Virus record (IMG/VR): IMGVR_UViG_3300031631_000027
Coordinates: 1-24,213 of that record
DNA: 24,213 bases
Strand: one strand, 5' to 3'
From: a virus
The number at the start of each line of letters is the position of its first letter. The first letter of the stretch is position 1. A program made the translations under genes and the position numbers. This document shows, piece after piece, positions 1 through 7,374 of this stretch. The notes beneath the pieces are model-generated. The model was not told the origin of the DNA, made no database searches, and saw nothing but the letters and a program-made list of their open reading frames with translations.

Positions 1-2
1 GA

Positions 3-602
3 TGTGGGCTAGAAGTTCGCACAGGTTACGACATGAAAACCGCAAAGAGGTCTTTGAACCTTTTACTTGCGGACTGGGCTAACCGTGGCCTAAATCAGTG
101 GACCATTAAGCAGCGTGCCCTTACGATGATCGATGGTACGGGTAACTATGCGTTAGCCGCGGACGTCATTGATATCCTATCCGTAGTTGTCCAACGCGAC
201 AGCACTGACTATTCTCTACTGCGATTGAGCCGAGACGGCTTTCTTACTATTCCCAACAAGACGACCCAAGGCCGAGTTAATCAATTTTTCTTGGACCGAC
301 AAACCACCCCTAATTTAAAGCTATGGCCTGTCCCAGATAACAGCACTGATGTGGTCTATTATGACGCATTAACGCGCATGGACGATGCGGACATCTACAC
401 TAACTCAATGGACGTGCCTTTCCGGTTCTACCCCTGTTTAGCGGCGGGTTTGGCCTATTATTTAGCGTTAAAACGCGCTCCAAACCGTGTTCAGATGTTA
501 AAAGCGGTCTATGAAGAAGAATTTGAAAGAGCGGCGACCGAAGATAGGGACCGCGCTTCATTCAATGTTGCACCTAATTTTGATTACTACAGGGTGGGCT
601 AA
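3..602 (+). CDS. Head-tail adaptor-like neck protein (5' end outside window)
   Basis: Probably a connector protein that sits between the portal ring and the tail of a short-tailed phage, in the broad P22 gp4/T7 gp11 functional class. The reading frame is open from base 3, well before the first ATG at 33. The residues encoded before that ATG (GLEVRTGYD) read straight into a conserved-looking core (KTAKRSLNLLLADWANRG), so I judge that the real start lies upstream and this copy is truncated by the window edge. Other marks are the NKTTQGRVNQFFLDRQTTPN stretch and a helical C-terminus rich in Glu, Arg and Ala (residues 150-180 counted from the ATG). This pattern matches a family I remember from marine phage contigs. 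The stop codon shares one base with the next start (TAATG). Family placement is from memory; the exact role is inferred. Confidence 0.7.
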   Translation, partial: CGLEVRTGYDMKTAKRSLNLLLADWANRGLNQWTIKQRALTMIDGTGNYALAADVIDILSVVVQRDSTDYSLLRLSRDGFLTIPNKTTQGRVNQFFLDRQTTPNLKLWPVPDNSTDVVYYDALTRMDDADIYTNSMDVPFRFYPCLAAGLAYYLALKRAPNRVQMLKAVYEEEFERAATEDRDRASFNVAPNFDYYRVG

Positions 603-904
603 TGGGTAGGTTTGCTGCTGGAAAAGACTCGTGGGCCATCTCCGACAGATCGGGATTCCGCTACCCTTATCGATTAATGAGGAAGGAATGGAATGGCCTT
701 TTGGTGGGTCCAGACGAATATGATCCAAAACAGCCTCAGTTAGGGCCGTTTCGTAAGGTCTCTGACCCCGAAGCCCTTAAAAATGCCCGTCCTGATCGAG
801 TAGAGCCTTTAGATATTTACGTGTGGGTGCCTTTAGTGGTTGACCCCACCCTACGACCAGTACAAGCGTTTGGTCAAGTTGGAACAGTGACGGTGACCAC
901 ATGA
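602..904 (+). CDS. Conserved small virion-region protein ending in a repeat-like tag
   Basis: A 100-residue protein of unknown function. It is basic and aromatic at the N-terminus (WAISDRSGFRYPYRLMRKEW), followed by a Pro-rich centre with a DEYDPKQPQLGPF stretch, a pattern I associate with small conserved proteins in the neck region of marine phage genomes. The last 12 residues (AFGQVGTVTVTT) closely match one unit of the 22-residue repeat in the protein at 2302-2997, for example ATGQVGSVTVTA there. The start overlaps the previous stop by one base, with only a weak AGGG upstream, so it probably depends on translational coupling. The end overlaps the next start by four bases (ATGA). A virion role is inferred only from position and the shared repeat. 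No catalytic motif, signal peptide or membrane segment is visible. Confidence 0.7.
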   Translation: MGRFAAGKDSWAISDRSGFRYPYRLMRKEWNGLLVGPDEYDPKQPQLGPFRKVSDPEALKNARPDRVEPLDIYVWVPLVVDPTLRPVQAFGQVGTVTVTT

Positions 905-1551
905 GTTTTACATATGACCAGCTAAAAACAGCGATTCAGGACTACACAGAGAACGACGAAACGTCTTTCGTGACCAATCTGCCCCTTTTTATAAGGCAGG
1001 CTGAGGAAAGAATCCTTAAAGGCATCCAACTTAACCTGTTTAGGAAGAATGTAAGCGGCACAATGACGTCGGGAAACCGATTCTTAGCGGCACCTAGTGA
1101 CTTTCTAGCCCCTTTCGCGCTATCCTTTGTTGATAGTAGCGGAGATCATGTGTTTTTACAGTTTAAAGACCCTGATTTTGTACAAACGTTTAATCCAGAC
1201 TCTACTACTACGGGAAACCCCCGTTTTTACGCAAGCTTTGACGTGGGGAACTTTATTTTAGGACCTACGCCTAATGGGGCGTATAATGTAGAACTACACT
1301 ACTTCTATCGTCCACTAAGCTTGACGGCAGGGGTAGCGTCCGGGACAACATGGCTCAGTATAAACGCTGAGATCGCCCTATTGTACGGTTCGCTGATTGA
1401 GGCTTATACTTACATGAAGGGTGACCCGGATATGATGGCGATGTACGAGAAAAGGTTTGCAGAAGCGATGTCCCGCATGCAGGTTCTAGGCGAGACTAAA
1501 GAAGTGACGGATGACTACCGCACTGGACAAATAATAAGGCCTAAACAATGA
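901..1551 (+). CDS. SU10-type phage adaptor protein
   Basis: A 216-residue protein that I place in the SU10 adaptor family, which forms part of the head-to-tail connector in short-tailed phages. The N-terminus carries the pattern typical of this family as I remember it: an alpha-helical start (YDQLKTAIQDYTEND), then LPLFIRQAEERI, then a short beta segment (SGTMTSGNRFLAAPSDFL). The middle (about residues 80-140) is beta-rich with an FILGPTPNGAYNVELHYFYR segment. The C-terminus (160-200) is helical and ends with a basic tail. The start shares the ATGA overlap with the upstream stop and has only a poor GGTGA-like ribosome site, so coupling is likely. Neighbours are also connector-type genes, which supports the call. 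A tail-tube or completion-protein role is the main alternative. Confidence 0.75.
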   Translation: MSFTYDQLKTAIQDYTENDETSFVTNLPLFIRQAEERILKGIQLNLFRKNVSGTMTSGNRFLAAPSDFLAPFALSFVDSSGDHVFLQFKDPDFVQTFNPDSTTTGNPRFYASFDVGNFILGPTPNGAYNVELHYFYRPLSLTAGVASGTTWLSINAEIALLYGSLIEAYTYMKGDPDMMAMYEKRFAEAMSRMQVLGETKEVTDDYRTGQIIRPKQ

Positions 1552-1847
1552 GCTTTCCAGCAATGAAGCTAGAAACACCGGCTACCGTCGCAGTGGATGT
1601 ACACACCACCAGCGGCAGGGGCTTTACGCCAGAAGAAGTGGCCGAACGATGCGCTAATAAGATCATCGCTATTTCTGATGACGCTAACCCGGCCATTAAG
1701 GCCCAAGCTCATGCTTTTCGTGGGCAGTTACTTAAAACTATAGAATTTTACATGCGCCAAGCTATCAAATCGGATAGAACAACCGTGTACAATGCGTTAA
1801 CCGATGCAGGCCAACCAGAGCTTGCTAAACTTATAAGGAGACTGTGA
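1548..1847 (+). CDS. Conserved small helical phage protein, function unknown
   Basis: A 99-residue protein predicted mostly helical after a short N-terminal strand region. It contains GRGFTPEEVAERCANKII, then NPAIKAQAHAFRGQLLKTI, then a basic helix with RTTVYNALTDAGQPELAKLI. I recognise this general pattern from small proteins in the neck region of many tailed phages, but no function is assigned to it that I know of. The start overlaps the upstream stop by four bases (ATGA) and has an AAGG about 9 bases upstream. The stop lies two bases before the next ATG. Its invariable place beside adaptor genes suggests a connector or assembly-assisting role, which is inference. Confidence 0.7.
   Translation: MSFPAMKLETPATVAVDVHTTSGRGFTPEEVAERCANKIIAISDDANPAIKAQAHAFRGQLLKTIEFYMRQAIKSDRTTVYNALTDAGQPELAKLIRRL
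1835..1840 (+). promoter_or_regulatory. Ribosome binding site that sets the start at 1850
   Basis: AAGGAG lies inside the end of the preceding gene. It leaves 9 bases to the ATG at 1850 but only 3 to the in-frame GTG at 1844, so the ATG is the better start. The GTG would overlap the preceding stop (GTGA) and cannot be fully excluded. Confidence 0.65.
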
Positions 1848-1849
1848 CC

Positions 1850-2302
1850 ATGGCCTTTTCAGGAAACTTCATGTGCACCAGCTTTAAGAAAGAATTATTG
1901 TTTGGTGCCCACGACTTCGACGCGGTCAGCGGCGATACATTTAAAATAGCCCTGTACACGAGCTCGGCGACGATGACTGCGGCGACAACGGCGTATTCAG
2001 CGACCAACGAGACAAGTGGAACAGCGTACTCGGCGGGAGGTGCAGCATTGACCCCCGTGGACCCAATCTCTTCCGGAACTACAGCATTGACTGATTTCGC
2101 AGATGAGACGTGGTCCACTGCGACGATTACTGCCCGTGGCGCGTTGATTTATAACACGACGCCGAATACAACCTCTATTACCCTGACTAACCCGTCAATA
2201 GTAGTGTTGGATTTTGGTGCAGACAAAACGTCAACAGCAGGTGATTTCACAGTTGTGTTCCCCACTGCTGATGCAAGCAATGCGATTATTCGGATAGCGT
2301 AA
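1850..2302 (+). CDS. Beta-rich phage structural protein
   Basis: A 150-residue protein from the ATG at 1850 (152 if the upstream GTG is used). It is rich in Thr, Ser and Ala, with the layout of a small all-beta virion protein. Recognisable segments in order are MCTSFKKELLFGAHDF, DTFKIALYTSSATM, a Thr/Ser/Ala-rich loop (SATNETSGTAYSAGG), TITARGALIYN, and the C-terminal FPTADASNAIIRIA. I recall this pattern as a widespread phage protein placed near adaptor or fibre genes, but I do not know a proven function. A decoration or tail-associated beta-sandwich is my best inference. It ends in TAATG, sharing one base with the next start. Confidence 0.75.
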   Translation: MAFSGNFMCTSFKKELLFGAHDFDAVSGDTFKIALYTSSATMTAATTAYSATNETSGTAYSAGGAALTPVDPISSGTTALTDFADETWSTATITARGALIYNTTPNTTSITLTNPSIVVLDFGADKTSTAGDFTVVFPTADASNAIIRIA

Positions 2303-2997
2303 TGACTGATGCAACCGTCACCTTTATAGGCTGGAGTTCGTCCAGCCAAAGTTGGGGAGGCGGTCCGTGGGGCCAAGATGAAGGACTTCCCGCAGCAACG
2401 GGAACCGTTGGCACAGTAAGTGTCGACGCCGCGTCCGATGCCCCCGCCACCGGACTAGAAGCAACGGGAACCGTTGGTGACGTTACGATAGCCAGTGTGA
2501 ACGCTGTATCCGTCACGGGTGTCGCGGGAACAGGCGCAGTGGGCTCGACCTACGTCGGCTTAGGCGCAAGGGTCACCTTTACAGGTTGGAATTCGTCCAG
2601 CCAAAGTTGGGGTGGTGGCCCGTGGGGCCAAGATGAAGGACTTCCCGCAGCAACGGGAGGCGTGGGCACAGTATCTGTAGTTGCCCAGACGAATGCCATC
2701 GTCACCGGACTAGAAGCAACGGCCAGTGTGGGCGTTGTTACCATTATTGCAGAGGCCGGCGTAAACGTTACCGGAATCGCAGCAACAGGAAGTGTGGGCA
2801 CCGCATCAACGCATACGGACAACCGTTTTGCAGTTACCGGTGTTCAGGCAACAGGTCAAGTGGGTAGTGTTACGGTTACAGCCGACGCTATCATTAATGT
2901 AACAGGAGTCTATGCAACGGGTGTTGTGGGTCCAGTACTGGTTTATGGCCGTATTATCCCTGATCAAGACCCAAATTGGACAAACATAGCAGCGTGA
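2302..2997 (+). CDS. 22-residue-repeat virion protein with duplicated Trp/Gly cassette
   Basis: A 231-residue protein made almost entirely of repeats. Eight units begin with ATGxVGxVxV or a close variant and usually close with VTGV or TGLE. They start at bases 2395, 2461, 2527, 2650, 2716, 2782, 2848 and 2914, each in exact 66-bp (22-residue) register within its array. The third unit is cut short by the second copy of a Trp/Gly-rich cassette (WSSSSQSWGGGPWGQDEGLP) that also precedes the first unit. The alternation of small and beta-branched residues suggests a beta-solenoid or stacked strands. The C-terminus leaves the repeat (YGRIIPDQDPNWTN). Single units also end the proteins at 602 and 11676. 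Function unknown; a tail-surface or fibre-attachment role is inferred from position before the fibre genes. Confidence 0.75.
   Translation: MTDATVTFIGWSSSSQSWGGGPWGQDEGLPAATGTVGTVSVDAASDAPATGLEATGTVGDVTIASVNAVSVTGVAGTGAVGSTYVGLGARVTFTGWNSSSQSWGGGPWGQDEGLPAATGGVGTVSVVAQTNAIVTGLEATASVGVVTIIAEAGVNVTGIAATGSVGTASTHTDNRFAVTGVQATGQVGSVTVTADAIINVTGVYATGVVGPVLVYGRIIPDQDPNWTNIAA
2317..2417 (+). repeat. Trp/Gly cassette, copy 1 (direct DNA repeat)
   Basis: About 100 bp that recurs 255 bp (85 codons) downstream with only scattered, mostly third-position changes. It encodes TFIGWSSSSQSWGGGPWGQ followed by DEGLPAATG. The in-frame spacing shows a protein-coding segment duplication. Confidence 0.9.
2395..2949 (+). 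repeat. 66-bp (22-residue) repeat array, eight units
   Basis: Unit starts at 2395, 2461 and 2527, then 2650, 2716, 2782, 2848 and 2914. The consensus is ATGxVGxVxVxA, about five variable residues, then VTG, Val/Leu/Ile and one free residue. Unit 3 begins with GTG in place of ATG (residues) and is truncated. Unit 8 is cut at VLVYG. Confidence 0.85.
2572..2672 (+). repeat. Trp/Gly cassette, copy 2 (direct DNA repeat)
   Basis: Second copy of the segment at 2317, same reading frame, encoding TFTGWNSSSQSWGGGPWGQ and DEGLPAATG. It interrupts the third 22-residue unit. The differences from copy 1 are scattered and are not confined to A positions. Confidence 0.9.
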
Positions 2998-3007
2998 GGA
3001 ATTAAAG

Positions 3008-4936
3008 ATGCCCAGTACTTATACAGTCAACCTCGGGATTGAAAAACCGGCCACCGGTGAACAGTCTGGAACGTGGGGCGATACGGTCAATGACAACTCT
3101 AATATATTAGATGAGGCCATTAACGGTGTAGTTTCGATAACGCTAGCATCTGCTGGCTCTTCGGGCTCCCCCAATCAAATTGCCATCACTAATGGTGCCT
3201 CTTCTACAGGTCGTAATAAATGGATCGAATTCGCCGACGGCGGTGATTTAGGTGCAACGGCGTATGTAGAACTGATTCCTAACGATGCCGAAAAAATATG
3301 CTTTATCAGGAACAGCCTTGCGGGAAGCCGCTCGGTGATCCTTTTCCAAGGCACCTATAACGCGAGCAATGACCTTGAGATCGTTGCGGGCACTGACGTG
3401 GTCGTTAAGTTTAACGGTGGCGGGTCAGGTGCAACCGTCGTCAACATTAATGCCAACTTGGCTGTGGACGCAATTGTTGCGGGTGCGGTTAATATCGCAG
3501 GTGACGGTGCTACCGTTACCGGAATCAAAGACGAAGATAACATGGCGTCTAACAGCGCCACAAAACTAGCCACACAGCAGTCTATTAAGGCTTATGTAGA
3601 CGCCGCATCCGCCGCATCCGTCTCAAGCTTCAGTGCGGGATCAACAGGTTTAACGCCAAGTACAGGTACAACGGGTGCGGTTACTCTAGCGGGTACCCTT
3701 GCGCTTGGTAGCGGTGGTACCGGTATAACGGCCGTCGGAACCTCGGGCAATGTATTGACCTCTACCGGATCTGCTTGGGCCTCGACGGCTCCCGCAGCGG
3801 CAGGTGTTGTGTATGTAGCAAAAACAGGAAACTACACAACGATCAACTTAGAAGGCGTACTTGCAAACACAAGCGGTGGCGCATTTACGGTCACACTTCC
3901 TGCTAGCCCCACGCTTGGTGATCAAGTTGTTATTGCCGACTCGGGTGGTGTTTTTGGCACCAATAACCTGACTACGGGCCGTAACGGTTCTACGATTGAA
4001 GGCACTGCTGCCGATCTCGTGTTGGACATTAACGGGGTTAGCGTACAGTTTGTATACAGCGGAACCACATGGGAAGTCTATGCACAAGTAGGCGGCAACG
4101 GCGGTTCTGTTGTCACTTTAGCTGGCACCCAAACGCTTACCAACAAAGACCTGTCTAGCGCGACAAACACTTTCCCTACGAGCTTGGCTACGCTTACGGG
4201 CACTCAGACCTTAACCAATAAGACGCTGACCTCTCCCGTACTGACTACCCCTGCTTTGGGAACCCCCTCGGCCCTAGTACTGACGAATGCGTCGGGAACG
4301 GTTACTAACCTAACGCTGGTCACCCCTGCTTTGGGTACGCCTGCTTCGGGGGTGGCCACTAACCTGAGTGGAACGGCGGCCTCCTTAACTGCAGGCCTTG
4401 CCACCGACACAGTAGCTAAGACTGGAACGGGCTCTACTTACGCGACTAGCACGTCGCCTACGTTTGTCACCCCAGTTCTTGGAGTACCTGCTTCGGGCAC
4501 ACTGACTAATGCGACGGGCTTACCGCCTGCAGGCGTTGTAGGTACCGCTGCTATTCTTGGTGCTAACACGTTCACAGGTACTCAGAACTTTGCAGACCAG
4601 ATTGCCCAGCGACCAGTGCTTAAAGATTACGGTGAGACTAAAGTGGCCATGGCCGCCAATGACGTAGACCTAGCACTAGGTAACACGCAGACCAAGACTA
4701 TATCTGGCGGGCAGACTCTTACTTTTAGTAATCCACCTGCTAGTGGAACAGCGGGCTCATTTACGCTAATCCTAACCAACGGTGGTAGCGCAACAGTAAC
4801 GTGGCCTACAAGTGTCGATTGGCCTGCTGCTACGGCTCCAACATTAACCGCTTCGGGCGTTGATCTCCTTGTCTTCACCACGATTGACGGTGGAACCATT
4901 TGGTATGGCATTGCAAGTGGAATAGGGATGGCTTAA
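3008..4936 (+). CDS. Tail fibre / structural protein with TLTNKT repeats
   Basis: A 642-residue modular fibre protein. Modules in order: an N-terminal domain (1-60) with YTVNLGIEKPATGEQSGTWG, often seen at the start of marine phage fibre proteins; a linker with TGIKDEDNMASNSATKLATQ (170-190); a GSGGTG segment (about 234); a beta domain at 268-366 (DINGVSVQFVYSGTTWEVYA); TLTNKT/ALGTP repeats (about 367-500); and a C-terminal domain ending in a TTIDGGTIWYGIASG strand. No enzyme motif is visible. Its role is probably host contact or fibre shaft formation. The start is well supported: GAGGA overlaps the previous stop and sits 7 bases from the ATG. Part of its repeat block is shared with the gene at 7375, which suggests recombination between the two. 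Confidence 0.8.
   Translation: MPSTYTVNLGIEKPATGEQSGTWGDTVNDNSNILDEAINGVVSITLASAGSSGSPNQIAITNGASSTGRNKWIEFADGGDLGATAYVELIPNDAEKICFIRNSLAGSRSVILFQGTYNASNDLEIVAGTDVVVKFNGGGSGATVVNINANLAVDAIVAGAVNIAGDGATVTGIKDEDNMASNSATKLATQQSIKAYVDAASAASVSSFSAGSTGLTPSTGTTGAVTLAGTLALGSGGTGITAVGTSGNVLTSTGSAWASTAPAAAGVVYVAKTGNYTTINLEGVLANTSGGAFTVTLPASPTLGDQVVIADSGGVFGTNNLTTGRNGSTIEGTAADLVLDINGVSVQFVYSGTTWEVYAQVGGNGGSVVTLAGTQTLTNKDLSSATNTFPTSLATLTGTQTLTNKTLTSPVLTTPALGTPSALVLTNASGTVTNLTLVTPALGTPASGVATNLSGTAASLTAGLATDTVAKTGTGSTYATSTSPTFVTPVLGVPASGTLTNATGLPPAGVVGTAAILGANTFTGTQNFADQIAQRPVLKDYGETKVAMAANDVDLALGNTQTKTISGGQTLTFSNPPASGTAGSFTLILTNGGSATVTWPTSVDWPAATAPTLTASGVDLLVFTTIDGGTIWYGIASGIGMA
4190..4483 (+). repeat. Fibre repeat block shared with the gene at 7375
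   Basis: Encodes TLTGTQTLTNKTLTSPVLTT and ALGTP repeats, then a 38-residue unit at 4370-4483 (GTAASLTAGLATDTVAKTG through TFVTPVLG). The same order occurs at 7417-7635, with high similarity at the protein level and clear similarity in the DNA. Confidence 0.85.
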
Positions 4937-4938
4937 CA

Positions 4939-6855
4939 ATGACTATTGAGAAGAAGTTATTAGGTACTAATGCTAGTGGAGATAAGCCTAATATCGCTGA
5001 TGTGTTTAGTACGTATTTGTATGCGGGGGATGGCGGCTATAGAACTATTACGAATGCTATAGACCTTTCTAATGAAGGGGGTATGGTATGGATAAAAGAT
5101 CGTGACGCTGTAACTGACCACAGAATCTTTGACACAGCTAGGGGGGCAACAAAGGCCTTACAATCCAACTCAACAAGCTCTGAAGCTACAAAAACTACAC
5201 AACTTACTGCTTTTAACAGTACCGGCTTTAATCTGGGTGGTGATGCTGATGTAAATGGGAGTAACGACTACGTATCATGGACATTCCGCAAGGCTCCTAA
5301 GTTCTTTGACGTAGTGACCTATACGGGTAATGCTACTGCTGGACGTACTATAGCTCATAGTCTCGGCGGTGATGTAGGCATGATGATGATCAAAAACGTC
5401 AGTATGTCTGGGAATTGGGTGGTTTATCATAAGTCTACAGCAGCTACCAAATACCTATATCTAAACACTACTGTTGCCGCTGGCACTTATAGTGGTTTCT
5501 GGAACGATACTGCGCCCACATCAACAGATTTTACATTAGGTAGTAATAATACTGTAAACAACACAGGAGATACCTTCGTAGCCTACCTATTCGCTGACAA
5601 CACAGCCGAAGATGCTGATGAACAGATGATTAAGTGTGGTAGTTATACGGGTAATGGTACAGACAACTCTCTGATCGCTAACTTAGGGTGGGAACCACAG
5701 TTCATGCTTGTGAAGAGAACAAATGCGGCTTCAGATTGGATAGTGGTAGATAGTATGCGTGGGGCTGTCGCTGGAGGCACTGTAAACAACCTTTATGCAA
5801 ATGGAACTAGCGCAACGGCTGTGGCAGGTTCGGTCGCCCCTAGTTCTGAAGGAATTCGCACAGGTAATAGTGGTGATTGGGGCGAGTCTAACGCAAGTGG
5901 CGGAAACTACATCTACATGGCCATTCGTGCGCCTATGATGAAAAAACCAGATGATGCTACAAAGGTGTTTGCCGTTGATCAGGGTGACACCACGTCAAAT
6001 CCAAACTTTCTAGCGGGATTCCCGGTAGATATGGGTATTGTAGCTACTACGGGAGCTGGAGGTAATAACTTCACAGCTTCTAGACTTACTGAGGGGCAAT
6101 CCTTACATACAGAAGACTCTAATGCAGAGACAGCATCTACTGCAACTAAGCTTGATAATAGTACTTCGTGGTGGGACGATACTAGATCTACCGCGTGGTA
6201 TTCTTGGATGTGGAAACGAGCAAAAGGCTTCTTTGATGTTGTAGCTCATACGGGCAATGGCACTGCTGGTAGAACCATTAACCATTCTCTCTCAGTAACG
6301 CCAGAATTCATTCTCTCTAAGAACAGGACTACAGCAGGTACTCATTGGGCGGTATACCACAAGGGGTGTAATGACGGGGTCAGCCCTGAAGATTACTATG
6401 TCATCCTTAATAATTCTGGACAGAATTATCCAGATTCTGATATTTGGAATGATACGGCCCCAAGTAGTACAGTATTTACTGTTGGAGCTAATGAAAAAGT
6501 CAACGCCAACAGTGCAAACTATGTAGTCTACCTATTTGCCACACTAGCTGGGGTTTCTAAAGTAGGTTTCTACACAGGTACAGCCGCAGACCTGAACGTA
6601 GATTGTGGATTCGCAGCAGGCGCTAGATTCATCCTAATCAAACGTACTGACTCTGCAGGCGATTGGTACTTCTGGGATACAACTCGCGGCATTGTCGCGG
6701 GTAACGACCCTTACTTACTACTAAACGATACCGCCGCCGAAGTAACTGGAACAGACTATATTGACCCGCTATCTAGCGGATTCACGGTAACATCTTCAGC
6801 TAGTTCAACGGTTAACGTGTCTAGCGGCACTTACATCTTTTTAGCAATAGCATAA
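4939..6855 (+). CDS. Receptor-binding candidate with DUF7483-type repeats
   Basis: A 638-residue protein from the ATG at 4939, two bases after the previous stop. An in-frame ATG at 4900 lies inside the conserved end of the upstream gene and would add 13 non-family-like residues, so I reject it. The protein is made of about five related units (residues 48-117, 122-220, 232-330, 431-534, 540-638), plus a diverged stretch at 355-427. Each carries most of a pattern: YTGN..AGRTI.HSLG, then a Lys/Arg-rich strand, then W.VY or DW..xDs.RG, then W.DTAP...TVFT, then YVAYLFA. I recall this as DUF7483 from marine phage tail proteins. The gene looks more AT-rich than its neighbours, which fits an acquired module. 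A receptor-binding role is inferred from repeats and position. Confidence 0.75.
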   Translation: MTIEKKLLGTNASGDKPNIADVFSTYLYAGDGGYRTITNAIDLSNEGGMVWIKDRDAVTDHRIFDTARGATKALQSNSTSSEATKTTQLTAFNSTGFNLGGDADVNGSNDYVSWTFRKAPKFFDVVTYTGNATAGRTIAHSLGGDVGMMMIKNVSMSGNWVVYHKSTAATKYLYLNTTVAAGTYSGFWNDTAPTSTDFTLGSNNTVNNTGDTFVAYLFADNTAEDADEQMIKCGSYTGNGTDNSLIANLGWEPQFMLVKRTNAASDWIVVDSMRGAVAGGTVNNLYANGTSATAVAGSVAPSSEGIRTGNSGDWGESNASGGNYIYMAIRAPMMKKPDDATKVFAVDQGDTTSNPNFLAGFPVDMGIVATTGAGGNNFTASRLTEGQSLHTEDSNAETASTATKLDNSTSWWDDTRSTAWYSWMWKRAKGFFDVVAHTGNGTAGRTINHSLSVTPEFILSKNRTTAGTHWAVYHKGCNDGVSPEDYYVILNNSGQNYPDSDIWNDTAPSSTVFTVGANEKVNANSANYVVYLFATLAGVSKVGFYTGTAADLNVDCGFAAGARFILIKRTDSAGDWYFWDTTRGIVAGNDPYLLLNDTAAEVTGTDYIDPLSSGFTVTSSASSTVNVSSGTYIFLAIA

Positions 6856-6864
6856 GGAATTATT

Positions 6865-7371
6865 ATGGAATTTCGTATTCAAGCAACGGGCGAGCTAAAG
6901 ACTCAAGGCGAAGTCCGAAGAATGCACAGCAACACCTCACTCCCTAAAGTGTGGGACTCGGCAACCTGTGAAGCACTGGGAATTAACCCTGTACTCGCAG
7001 CGCCTAAGCCTGAAGTTACTGACTACACCCAAGCAAATCGCAACGGTGCAGTGCAGGACTCTTTAGGTAACTGGGTTGAGGCGTGGGTTGTTGCAGACAT
7101 GTTTTCTGACACTACGGAAGACGGTGTTTCTACGACTAAAGCAGAGCATGAAACGGCCCATCAAGCCCGACTAGATGGTACTGCCGCGGCTAATGCACGT
7201 ACTGAGCGCGACAAGCTTCTAGCCAAAACCGACTGGGTGGTTATTCGTGCCAAAGAATTAGGCCAAACCGTTCCAGCGGCTATTTTCGACTATCGTGGCG
7301 ATCTAAGGCAGGTCCCCGAACAGGCGGGCTTTCCGCACACCATCATTTGGCCCACCGAGATAGAGGGATAA
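6865..7371 (+). CDS. Tail assembly chaperone-like protein
   Basis: A 168-residue protein whose C-terminal half carries the pattern I associate with the phage tail assembly chaperone family PF16778: RTERDKLLAKTDWVVIRAKE, followed by YRGDLRQVP and GFPHTIIWPT. The N-terminal half contains MHSNTSLPKVWDSATCEALG and an NGAVQDSLGNWVEAWVV strand segment. A helical Ala/Arg stretch links the two. It starts 9 bases after the large repeat protein, with AAGGA overlapping that gene's stop and 6 bases to the ATG. Its place suggests it helps fold or trimerise the upstream receptor-binding protein. That pairing is inference. Alternative: a small tail component. Confidence 0.7.
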   Translation: MEFRIQATGELKTQGEVRRMHSNTSLPKVWDSATCEALGINPVLAAPKPEVTDYTQANRNGAVQDSLGNWVEAWVVADMFSDTTEDGVSTTKAEHETAHQARLDGTAAANARTERDKLLAKTDWVVIRAKELGQTVPAAIFDYRGDLRQVPEQAGFPHTIIWPTEIEG

Positions 7372-7374
7372 GAC

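Noticed and set aside
2317-2672. Diversity-generating retroelement (template/variable repeat)
   Set aside because: Differences between the two copies are not limited to A positions, and no reverse transcriptase gene is in the window.
4900-4938. Earlier in-frame start for the DUF7483-type gene
   Set aside because: It falls in the conserved end of the upstream fibre gene and adds residues that do not fit the family; the ATG at 4939 sits right after the stop.
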